64,000 bases of DNA, taken from positions 11,594,001-11,658,000 of the forward strand of contig NC_079882.1 in the NCBI RefSeq assembly GCF_029227915.1, read 5' to 3'. Numbering within the stretch: position 1 is the stretch's first letter; each line of letters begins with the position of its first letter. Positions 54,896 to 64,000 of the stretch are shown here, in pieces. Origin of the DNA: Hydractinia symbiolongicarpus. Lineage: Eukaryota; Cnidaria; Hydrozoa; Anthoathecata; Hydractiniidae. The notes under the pieces were generated by a model. It saw nothing but the letters and a program-made list of their open reading frames with translations, did not search any database and was not told the DNA's origin. Both the position numbers and the translations under genes were made by a program.

Positions 54896-55646
54896 TAGTT
54901 TGCTACAACATTTTCTTCAATGGCTCAAACATAACCTCATTTTGCCACATGCATATCCTTGAATTTTTTGTGGTACCATAACTAAGGTATAGATAATTTG
55001 CAACTGCAATAGAGGTTGGTGCAAACGAAGCTTTTAAAATGAAATGAAATAAATGAGAAACAAATAACACTGCTTCCACGTGCTTAGACCAAAATATCCT
55101 ACCAGTGAAACCACATGACGTTTCTATATAATTTTTCACCATTTATGTTTAATGTTCAAGATGGGATGGTCCATGATAATTTAGCTATAAGCGCTGCACC
55201 ATGCATAAAATTACTCTGCCTATTTGTAGCCTGAGTTCGTGCTATGAAATTCTTCATTCACAGCAAATTATTTGCAACGAAACCACAAAGAAATTTTTTT
55301 GTAAATTAACTAATAAGTAGCTGTAAGCTAGCTACTACCCTCTACCTTGAACTCAAGTGGCCAAAAAATTTATCTGAGGTAGAAAGAAGTTAGAGAGAAA
55401 GAGTAGTCCAGATAGAGAGAATCCATTATACATAGCTATATAACTCAGCTACATTATTACCAAAAACAGAAAAACAACGATTTGTAAAAAAATACAAACT
55501 TAATTCCAAAACCAGCTGCTTGTGAACGCAAAGACGCATTAAAATGCTACCGTCCCGTCACCCTTATCGATTTATTGTATTTAGGGACTTATCAAGATAA
55601 AATTTCAATGTGGGTTTGTGAAAAATGTTTAAAGCATAAAAAAACA
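54896..55646. other. Intergenic, nothing recognised
   Basis: AT-rich sequence between the gypsy element and tRNA-Val. No exon-like or repeat structure was recognised. Confidence 0.5.
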
Positions 55647-55719
55647 TGGTTCCGCCCGGGCTCGAACCGGGGACCTTTCGCGTGTAAAGCGAACGTGATA
55701 ACCACTACACTACGGAACC
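55647..55719 (-). tRNA. tRNA-Val(TAC)
   Basis: Minus-strand acceptor ggttccg pairs with cggaacc; discriminator A. The anticodon stem ttcgc/gcgaa encloses tttacac, giving TAC. B box ggttcgagccc. A minus-strand T-run (gttttttta) follows for termination. 73 bases, no intron. Confidence 0.95.
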
Positions 55720-55991
55720 GATAACAACGTATGACTTTTAAATATTTTTATTGTAAATAGTAGTTAGTACCACTAGCAGACACCGAAGAAAACATTTCGC
55801 CACGGCAAATTATAAAACGTTAAAAATTTAATGCTTGGCAAGAGGTCATAGATACAAGACATCGTCACAGCTGAATTGTTTAAGTTTTAAAGGTTTAGAT
55901 TGCAAAAAAACGTGCAAAATTTGCTTTTGAAGATAAGAATCAAGAGGTTTGCTTTGTTTCATCTTTCGTGACAAAAGACAAAAGGCAAAAT

Positions 55992-56073
55992 TGACGGAAG
56001 CGGGATTCGAACCCGCGCCACCGAAGTGACTGGTGCCTAAAACCAGCGCCTTAGACCACTCGGCCATCCCGCC
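55992..56073 (-). tRNA. tRNA-Leu(TAG)
   Basis: Minus-strand acceptor ggcggga pairs with ttccgtc through G-U pairs, with discriminator A. The loop tttaggc gives anticodon TAG; a long variable arm is present. A and B boxes are intact and TTTT follows. It differs from the copy at 1064-1145 mainly in the acceptor stem. The two flank the HERC2 gene in opposite orientation. Confidence 0.95.
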
Positions 56074-56659
56074 GTGCGTTGTTATAAATTACACAGTTTC
56101 AATTTTTAAAATTAAATTTCTGTAGCTTGAATTAATTTGTTCTAAACAATAATGCTTCTCCAAAACACCTTTTTTTCTGAACGCTGTTTAGAAACCTAAT
56201 TTCTTACAAAATGTATTACCTCAAGAAAGGACAAAGTAAAACATGTCTACAAAATAGACTGCTGGTGACTTACACGGAGATCAGTCAGAGAAAAAAAAAA
56301 AGAGATCATCTAGGTTCAGGCATTGTTATCTTAAATCAATTTACATATATACAAGCATTCGTTTTTATTTGGCTTTTTCTAATGTGTTACAAATTATCAT
56401 ATTTTTGCCGTAAAAGCGATTTTACTACAACAATATTATATACTTCTTGGGTCCTTTGAACTTTCCTTTATTTTTCTTTATAAAAAACTCCATTCTCGAA
56501 CGCGGGAGTATTTTTTAGTCCCCGAAGCTAATTTTTTGGATAACTGTTTACTTCAGAGAAAGAAATCAAAAGAATAAATCTCGGATTTTAAATTTCTTTA
56601 GTTTTTATGATATGCATTAAAATTAATTTAAAAGGGAAGATTGAACTTTTTACTAGCAA

Positions 56660-56788
56660 ATGTTGTTTTTGAAAAAATCGCTAACTCGAACACTATTCTC
56701 TCATTTTCGAGTAGATTTAACTTAACGGGGGCTACGTTTAACTCGAACATTCGTTAAGTCGAGTTACCGAGAGTTAAACAGCGTACTG
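56660..56788. mobile_element. Solo terminal repeat of a DNA transposon (pogo-like)
   Basis: The sequence has iterated words gctaactcgaac, gtttaactcgaac, cgttaagtcgagttacc, gagagttaaac and ends cagcgtactg. Read inward from the right it begins cagtacgctgtttaactctcgg. Such iterated aactcgaa words mark the long terminal repeats of pogo-like elements in many invertebrates. A left partner may be the ctcgaacgcggga words near 56495, giving a short non-autonomous element, but pairing is weak. Confidence 0.4.
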
Positions 56789-57033
56789 TGTTAAGCGATG
56801 CAACAAAAAGAGTAGTTTGTCACCTAACCGAAATTTACAAAAAAGGTATAATTCACAAAAAGAAAGTATTAATTCCATGGACAAGTAACGTCTTCTCATT
56901 TTCGCTGGAATCTCCATCTTCTCGTCGTATGTTACTGCGAATTTCCAGTAAGAATATCTTTCCTTGGTTAACACACGCCATCATTACCTAAATATCGCAG
57001 AAGTTCATTGTAACCACTGTCCAATTCGCAACT

Positions 57034-57718
57034 TTAATCATGAAAACAAAAAAAACACCAACACCAACCTTCGCAATAAGCATTGTCAGCCATGACTAAG
57101 TAGACAATTTTTTGGTATAGAAATTCTTTATCTCCAAGAAGTTCGGATACTTCTACTGTATCTAGCTGAAGTTCGTCATCCTCGTTGTCTTGTATCGTCT
57201 AAAGAAAACACTAGTATAAGAAGAAGAAATAATTTAAGGAAAGATTTGACGCTAGTTTTTTTGCGTGTGTGTGACCACGTGGAGGTTTATCATGCTTAAA
57301 AAAGTCGAATTGAAAGCAAATACTGCTTAATATATTTTAATTCATTTTTTTATTATTTCAAATGTACATTGATGTATTTTATAGTAGGTGTCAAAATTCT
57401 AAATTCTTGTATCACTATCATGTTCGACATGTTAGTGATATAAGAATGTTCAGTTTGCTAAGTATGGTTTGTGGAAAGAGAAATTCAGTCAAATTGCAAA
57501 TAATAACAGAATTGCCAGAGGAAGAAGGAAAAAGGAACGAATTTCCATCAACTCACCTGAACATGTTTATATATTTTAACAAACAAATCCAATCCTAGTT
57601 CATCTTCAAGTGCTTTTCTTGATTCTTCAATTCTTGAAAACAACGTTTCTTTCAGTTTTGCATCTTTTTCTTTTGGTTTTAATGTCATCTTACTGTTTTC
57701 ATCATCCTCATTTTCTAA
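57034..57718 (-). other. NEK1: NEK1 conserved C-terminal module (exons about 57034-57199 and 57557-57718)
   Basis: The upstream exon has ENEDDENSKMTLKPKEKDAK and RIEESRKALEDELGLDLFVK, aligning with the human [21 protein letters not shown] region. The downstream exon has DTIQDNEDDELQLDTVEVSE and LGDKEFLYQKIVYLVMADNA, aligning with [22 protein letters not shown]. This helical module is the most conserved part of NEK1 outside the kinase and identifies the orthologue over other NEKs. Confidence 0.88.
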
Positions 57719-60700
57719 AATTTTTCATCAACCATTTTTATTTTCATATACTACAACTTTTACTACACCTCACCAATTCTTTTTAATGACACAGACCTAA
57801 ATATACATTCTGCTTGTGTCAGTAGTCGAATCTTTTTAGATTGCAATAGATCGCAACAGTACCTGATTCCCAAACATCATTATCATCTTCGGCATCATCA
57901 GCATTGATGTTTGCTTCAGAATTTTTGTCATCTGAAGATAAACATATTTTAATATCACACGATGATTGTACATGTTACTTACACATAGACAGTTACTGAT
58001 TTGTACCTTGTTTCACATCGTCTTTATCAACCACTGTTGTCGAAACAGGTGAGTGTGCTAAAAATTTAGAAAGGAAATATCGTTATCCAAGTAATTACTT
58101 TTGAAAAAGGATAAGAGATGTAAAATTCTCAGTGTATTCATTATACAATTTTAAAGTGAAAAAGTATCTGCACCTGTGCTTTTCAAAACATCCCTCATGG
58201 ATTCCAGCATGCTTTCAAAATCTTCAATTTCTTCTTCGTCATCATTCTCAAAACATTCTTCATTTTGTAGCTCCTCATCTTCTTCTTCTTCTTCTTCTTC
58301 TTCTTCTTCTTCTTCATCTCCGTCATCTGTTTCTTCTACCTTCTCCTTTTCTTCTTCTTCATCTCCGTCATCTGTTTCTCCTACCTTCTCCTCTTCTTCT
58401 TCTTCCTCTTCTTCATCATCATTGTTAATATCAGTCATGACACATTCGTTACTGTCATTTTCATTGTTGTCATCTAGCGAAGCAAGTTTTTCCCCGTTTG
58501 CTTCAACAGATCTACAAACAGGTTTCCAAATTAAACGGATTTTGAAAGAGCTAAAAATTCATAAAGATGTTAAGGAAATATTCTTCTATATACTTTTTAC
58601 CTACCTAAAAGAAACGTTTTTGCAATATAAGGAAACGTTTACCTCCCCAATTACAGTTACAAATTACTCATACTTTTCTCTTTCCAATGATATGCTCAAC
58701 GAAACAGGAGATTCAGCATTGTTCCTTAAGTCTGGTAAAGAGCATGTTCTTAAAAGCTAAATCAAATTATTTTATAATATATAAAAAATAATATACAATA
58801 TACAAAAAGTATAAGGTAAAAATAATTAAAAGAAGAATGCTGTTTCCAGTATCACCTCACCTTTTTTTCGATATCATAGCAACCTGTCTGCAAACCAACC
58901 ATACGGTTTGGAGTGTGAAAGGAACTAGATTATGAAGATGAAATTTTTTACTACGTTTAACAAGGAGGTTTAATAATAAAAAATGCAACTCACTAACTCA
59001 AAAATTCCAACTCACTTCTTGAAAATGACGGCAAAATGCTTGAAAATTGCGAGTATATTTTATTTTATACGATTATTTTATACGATTATTTTATACGATT
59101 TTTATTTTATACGAAAATTACGACGCACGCAAAGATTAAACGATATTAAAGTCATTCACCGAAAACTACAACACAGACTTTATTGTCGTAATTTACCATA
59201 AACTTTTGAAATACACTTTTCTGAAATGACTTACTCATCGCTTTCTCTTGAAACATTCGCATCTATCTCTTTCTTTTCATCTTCATCGCCAGCCCATGCA
59301 GTTTTCGGAGGATTTCCAACAAACTTCTTCGTTTCATTTTTCGATATATCAATTAATTCTTCATCTTCCTTTACACTTTCTGGTTTTTCTTCCAGCGAAA
59401 TATTGACATGTTCTAAACTCTGTTGCAGTGCTGTCGTCTTATCATCCGATTCGTTTTTCAAAAGGCCACTGTTATTTTCAATTTCCATGTCTTTAGAAAT
59501 AACTATAGTTTTATTCTCAGCCACACTGGTTGCAATTTTCTCCACTAGTTCTTCCTTTTTATTGGAGATCGTTATAGTTTTGCTTGTGTCAACATGGTTA
59601 GGTTTTGACGATAATATTATAGTTTCTCCAATCTTTCCAAGCCCATTTCTTAGATTTGATGATTGATGTTCTTGATCAGCTTTTATGGTCATGGTAGGCA
59701 TTTGAGTTCCACTCAGCTCAATATTATGTAACATGGAAACAAATTGTGTTTTACCATCTGGTAGCCATTGTCTTCGAGATGGCATATCTTTGGAAGGATT
59801 TGCATTAGGCTCAACATTACCAGCAGTAGTTGCTATTACAAGAATCAGGAAATTTAATAAACTAATAAAATTAGTTCAAAAACACGTTCAGATAATTATT
59901 TTATTTTTGGATTTTTGACTACTTCTTAAAAAAGGAATACTTTTTTTCCTACCTTCCATTGCAGAAGATGTGATTTCCAAGGGCATATTAGCCAGTGCCG
60001 ACTGAACAGGAGCAACCCCACCCCAATTCTTACGCTGCACCTTCTCCACTGGCTTCACCAGATCAGCAAGGTCACCCTAAACGTTTTATTTTCTTATTAA
60101 TACTTGTCCGAAGTGACGCAATTTTGCTTATACTCGGGTTTCATAAAAAGACCTGCACACCAATACCACAATACATCACTCAGACACACTAGTTACCATA
60201 AACAGTCACCTCTGAGCACGATCGAAAAAGTTTAGGCTTTACAACTTGATTCATCGCTGTTTCCAAACCAACAGCAGGAGTAACGATTTTTTCTAGAAAA
60301 TAAAATAACGGAACTCGTGCAGACACATGACCACCCTGCTATTTCTTTTTCAGAGAAACCTTGAAAATGATTTCATAGCAAGAAAATTGAGAATCTACGC
60401 CAACATGAAGAACGGTTCCTACCTTTCTTCATTTCTTTCTCATTCAATTTTGGCAGTGGCCTAAACGTAAAACACCAAAAATATTAATGAAATTATTCAT
60501 TGGTTTGACAATGTGAAAAAAACTTCACACCAAACCTAGCAACTTGTTTTGCGATTGGTTGATTTTTCCTCTCCTTCTAAATTATAAAAAAATTATGCTC
60601 ATGTACGTTGAATATAGTTTTAGCTACATTTTGAACAGGATAAAAATCTGGAAAAAGAATAATGTACAAAAAATATCACGAAATAAAGTTACCAATCTTT

Positions 60701-63700
60701 GCTGTCGTTCTTTCTCTATTCTCTCTTCAACTTGTTTCTTTCTCAATTCAAGTTGCTGACGTAACATTGCAGATCTCTGTTCAGCTTGTTCCTACAGGAT
60801 AAAACACATTAATCAAACAAAGCATTCTGACGACAACATCAACAACAATTCTGATAAAATAAATTGAAAGAAAAAGTTGCGTACCTTTAATGCTTCTATC
60901 TTTCTCCTTCTTGCATCTGGATCATACCTTGGATCGGGAATATTCTCATTTTTGTGTACATAAAGTTTACCATCACCACCACATTGTAAATTCTTTCTTT
61001 CAATGTAATTCTGTTTACGGATTGCTTCCAACTGTTTTAAATAGTCCTAGAAAACAATACAAGAAAATCGTTTTAGGTTATTTTCTCCATAGCAAAAGAA
61101 GGAAGGGGTTTCAAAATCGTGTTTATTACAATATTGCGCGGATGTTATATTAATGCAGCAAAACTAGGAAACCTGGTGCAAGTTGTTTCTAAAGTGTAAC
61201 GCGAATTAAAAGAAAGTATAACTTGAGTATGCAAAAATTGATAATAATGACAAAAATGACAAAACTAAAAATGTCAAATTCAAAAAAGTGGAACAAACAT
61301 CTTCCCTTTATTTCAAAACAACGCGGTTATAAATAAAAAAAAAACAATTCCCAATTTTATGGAGTAACTTAACACATACATACCACTTCTAGTTTGTTTC
61401 TTCCGTGTCCTTTTTTTTGAGCAGCCACTAAATTAAAATAAGCATTACTTCAGAAAGCTGAAGGAAGAGAGAGGGGGGCAATTATAGTGTTTGCTTACTT
61501 TGCTCAATGTGGAATTGCAATAATGGATTTTCTTCTTTCGCCACCTAGTGCAAAGAAAAACAAGAAAGTTGATGAAATAATTGGAAAAGAATTAATTATA
61601 TAAAGGTAATTTGTTTTACTACCACGTTCACACGCCCATACATGTCTTGGTTACCACGAGCTTTATATGCTGCTGCTTCTTTCTTGCGTTGCCAAAATTC
61701 TTCCAACACCCTTGCTCGTTCAGCTGCATCTTCTGCTTTGAAACTAAACAACAATATTTAATGTTAGCTTTGCTTAAAGAAGGTTCATTTAAAATTTTAA
61801 TACATTATAAACTTTCTCAGTTTTGGCAACCTACAATCTGATTTGTGAAAAAAAGTTTATGCGTTATCGTCTTTGAAAAACTAATCAACGAAAGCTACTT
61901 AATGAAGAAAACATTTGATATGAAACGATAAAGTCCAAAATGACGTAATAAATTACACACGCGTTATGTTTAGCTTCTTCAGACACTTGCCATGCATTAA
62001 TCGGTTTTGCGACTGGTTTTTCCTCTGCATGTTGTTGTTGCTGTTGTTTTTGTTCATATTGAGGGTGTTGTTTATTTAGATGTTTTTCGATATTAGCTTG
62101 AGGTTGATATTTCTTCATCACATCTTTATTTTTCGCCTGACAAATGCAAGAGGAGAAAAGATTAAAGGTATGACATTGGAAATGCCTAATTGTAAAAATA
62201 TTAATCAGGTAAAATAGAACTAGAAAAAAAATACTGCATTGATTTTACTTACTGCATTGATAGCTTGGGGTATTTCAACTTTCAATTTCTAAATAATTTA
62301 TACGATAAGACGGTTGCTTGAAAAAAAATATTTGTAGAAACTAAGAACAAAAGTTAGTTCATTTAAGATATTATCACCTTTTCATCTGAGCTCAGGACAT
62401 TCTTCCAGCCAACTTCTCTTGCTCTATTCATATGAGCTACCTTAAACATAAACACATTTAAAACAAGGTTTGACTTAAGCAATGCAAACCAATAGAAAAT
62501 AAACTTTTAACTACCTGTTGTTTGTCCCATCGCTGTTTTTGAATTTTCGCCATATAATCCTGATATTGTTGTTCTTGGGAAAGTAATTGTTTCCTGCGTC
62601 TCTCGCGTGCATCAATCTCCCTTCGCTTGTCCGATGAATTTTTTACAACCTACAATAGTGTTAAGTACTTCTTGTCGACGACTTGAACTATATATAGCCT
62701 AGTACAAAAAAATGAAAGCAAACGTACCTGCTCTGAACTTTTTTTCTGTCTTGCAGCTGCTTGTAGTACACTGAGAGGTTTTCTGAAATGAAAAAAAAAT
62801 TCTGGTTTTAAATAAATCAATATTCATTTCAGCAAGCACTACCATATACAACAATTAATATGTTTACCGAACCGGTACAGGCTTTTTCGCAACAGAAACT
62901 CCATAAACGGCTGCAGGACCAGCTAACCTTTTTCCTGGAAATTCATAGATATAAATGATGAGTGGGTCACTTTAAGCTTGCTGTAATTTCATTATGAATT
63001 TAATTGGATTTGAAGTTATTATTATTTCAAAAGAAAACTGAATAACTTTTTTGCTAACACGGAAACACATTGTAGGTTTTTATAGATAAATATTCCAAAA
63101 ATTTCTAGAAGTATTTTTCAGATACAAAAGGATATAGGCAGTTTAAAGAGTTTTCATTTTTTTTCTATATAATCCAAACTTCACACTTATACGTAGAGTA
63201 GTTACATGTAAAGTTGTTACATAAACAGACGAAATCTACACCTGCATGTGGTTTTTTTAATACAGCTACAGATAGAGGTCGTGATGAAGGATATGGCTTT
63301 GCCATGTTAAACTTTTCTCGATGTAACACAGTGTGACTAAATTCAGATTCCAACTCCTAAACAGAAAATAAAAGCACTTATTAGCACAGCATTTTATTGT
63401 ATATATATCGACAAGAATTCCATAGTAATTTTTTTTCATGTTTAGTACCTCTGGTGAGAGGTATTTCGCAATTCTTTGTTGAATGATTGGTTTTTTTAAT
63501 ATGGAATTGATAGAAGGTCGTTCTCTGAAAAAGAAAAAAAAGACATTAGAATAAATATCTAAGGAAAACGCATGAAGAAATAGCAAGATGTCAACTCAAA
63601 ATCAATTCTTTGTTTTCCTTACATTCCTTACATTTTGACTTAAATTTTCTGACATTTTAGACTGATACAGATTTCCTAACAAAGCTTGAATTACTCTAAA

Positions 63701-63930
63701 ATGTAAATTTAACAAAAGCATGTTGATAATATCTTATGATAAATCCTATGATATTGCTAACATTTCCTGACACTTCCTAAATTTTCTGTTAGCCTGAGTA
63801 GTCTAAAAAAGTAAAATGTTTGGAACAGAGATGTCAGATATAAACTTACATAGGACTTCTCTTAAAACATTGAGCGACCAAGGATCGCAACTCAAAAGAA
63901 TATCTGTTGGGTACAGGCGGATATGAACCT
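57034..63930 (-). CDS. NEK1: NEK1-like NIMA-family kinase, 5'-truncated by the window edge (about 24 exons)
   Basis: Ser/Thr kinase acting at cilia/centrosomes and in the DNA-damage response. The first exon in the window (63850-63930) encodes the end of the kinase C-lobe (YPPVPNRYSFELRSLVAQCF), and 63449-63524 the last helix (ERPSINSILKKPIIQQRIAK). Next come the Arg/Lys-rich coiled-coil exons, including NRAREVGWKNVLS, which matches NEK1 INRAREQGWRNVLS; RVLEEFWQRKKEAAAYKARG, which matches VEEFLQRKREAMQNKAR; and DARRRKIEALK, which matches DMRRKKIESLK. Then a long variable exon, a poly-Glu exon, and the C-terminal FVKIYKHVQ and KIVYLVMADNAYCEG, which match the NEK1 end. The stop is taken as TAA 57034-57036, giving a Cys/Trp/Phe-rich tail not seen in vertebrates; a weak donor just before it could change this. 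Confidence 0.9.
58174..58511 (-). other. NEK1: NEK1 acidic exon with poly-Glu microsatellite
   Basis: The exon encodes an almost uninterrupted Glu/Asp stretch built on a (gaa/gag)n-type tract; the phrase VxETDDGDEEEE appears twice. It ends in EEIEDFESMLESMRDVLKST, which matches the human LQELQASMEQLLRE helix. The forward strand shows (ctt)n at 58279-58315 and again near 58391-58410. Length polymorphism is likely. Confidence 0.85.
59058..59115 (+). repeat. Short tandem repeat ttttatacgatta in a NEK1 intron
   Basis: Four copies of a 14-15-base unit (ttttatacgatta with small variants), between the 58174-58511 and 59235-59829 exons. Confidence 0.75.
59235..59829 (-). other. NEK1: NEK1 long variable exon
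   Basis: About 595 nt, low-complexity Ser/Thr/Lys/Glu-rich, beginning near MPSRRQWLPDGKTQFVSML, which resembles the human SPRRAWGKSP context in position. It contains repeated KTIxIS phrases (DTSKTITISNKKEE, ENKTIVISKD) and ends NPPKTAWAGDEDEKKEID. No domain was recognised. Confidence 0.75.
59960..63356 (-). other. NEK1: NEK1 coiled-coil and linker exons
   Basis: Exons at about 59960-60077, 60209-60290, 60422-60462, 60536-60576, 60693-60791, 60885-61046, 61384-61427, 61499-61544, 61620-61743, 61961-62136, 62253-62288, 62378-62451, 62515-62649, 62728-62783, 62868-62934 and 63242-63356. Content is basic coiled coil (RREIDARERRRKQLLSQEQQ, QQYQDYMAKIQKQRWDKQQ, RQQLELRKKQVEERIEKERQ), with one Gln-rich stretch (QYEQKQQQQQHAEE). 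The 36-nt exon at 62253-62288 is the smallest. Exon edges are approximate. Confidence 0.75.
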
Positions 63931-64000
63931 CTAAATAGAAATGTGAGAGCATAAGAATTGAATAGGATATTTTAAAATAGCTTGATGTTTTTTATGTTCA

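Noticed and set aside
50105-54910. 5-bp target duplication of the gypsy element
   Set aside because: gtttg occurs on both flanks but is offset by two bases on the right, so I could not accept it as a true duplication.
55846-56067. 73-codon minus-strand frame (MAEWSKALVLGTSH)
   Set aside because: This is a translation of the minus-strand tRNA-Leu gene, a well-known annotation artefact.
58176-58760. 194-codon Ser-rich plus-strand ORF
   Set aside because: It is the antisense of the NEK1 poly-Glu exon; (ctt/ctc)n read forward gives Ser runs.
1-64000. CRISPR array, operon or bacterial-type features
   Set aside because: No regularly spaced short repeats were found. Split exons, spliced introns and eukaryotic tRNA structure show this is an animal nuclear sequence.

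Overview
This is a eukaryotic nuclear window from an AT-rich invertebrate animal genome, most likely a cnidarian. The evidence is short exons with GT-AG introns, eukaryotic tRNA genes without encoded CCA, animal-type LINEs, a Ty3/gypsy element, a Harbinger remnant, MITEs, and orthologues of two animal genes, HERC2 and NEK1. The cnidarian assignment is an inference from repeat style and base composition, not a proof.

Layout. (1) 1-417: right end of a pogo/Tc1-mariner-like DNA transposon. (2) 1064-1696: three tRNA genes (Leu-TAG, Leu-AAG, Pro-AGG). (3) 2939-40334, minus strand: one giant gene, a HERC2 orthologue. I reconstructed about 58 exons by hand; they sum to 13,089 nt, an in-frame length of about 4,362 residues. 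Recognisable parts, N to C terminus: a Cys-rich N-terminal insert, a degenerate first RCC1-like domain, a cytochrome-b5-like segment, MIB/HERC2, a UBA-like segment, CPH, APC10/DOC, RLD2, RLD3 and a catalytic HECT domain. The introns hold LINE fragments, a decayed PIF/Harbinger element, a MITE with a palindromic array, minisatellites and hairpins. (4) 40.8-50.0 kb: nested mobile elements. A CR1-like LINE is interrupted by an RTE-like LINE, and 3'-LINE and SINE pieces and a GC-rich MITE follow. A 2.81-kb block of this nest is tandemly duplicated, with its junction at the MITE terminus. (5) 50118-54895, minus strand: a nearly complete Ty3/gypsy retrotransposon with 148-bp LTRs, gag-pro and pol. 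(6) 55647-56073: tRNA-Val(TAC) and tRNA-Leu(TAG). (7) 57034 to the right edge, minus strand: the C-terminal two thirds of a NEK1-like NIMA-family kinase; its catalytic-domain start lies beyond the window.

How the genes relate. HERC2 is a HECT ubiquitin ligase and NEK1 a ciliary/DNA-damage kinase. They lie head-to-tail on the same strand, separated by about 17 kb of tRNA genes and transposons. Nothing suggests co-transcription. The most unusual points are the apparent loss of the ZZ zinc finger from HERC2, its eroded RLD1 and Cys-rich N-terminal insert, the tandem duplication ending at a MITE terminus, a 2A-like motif in the CR1-like LINE, and the MITE carrying a long palindromic array.
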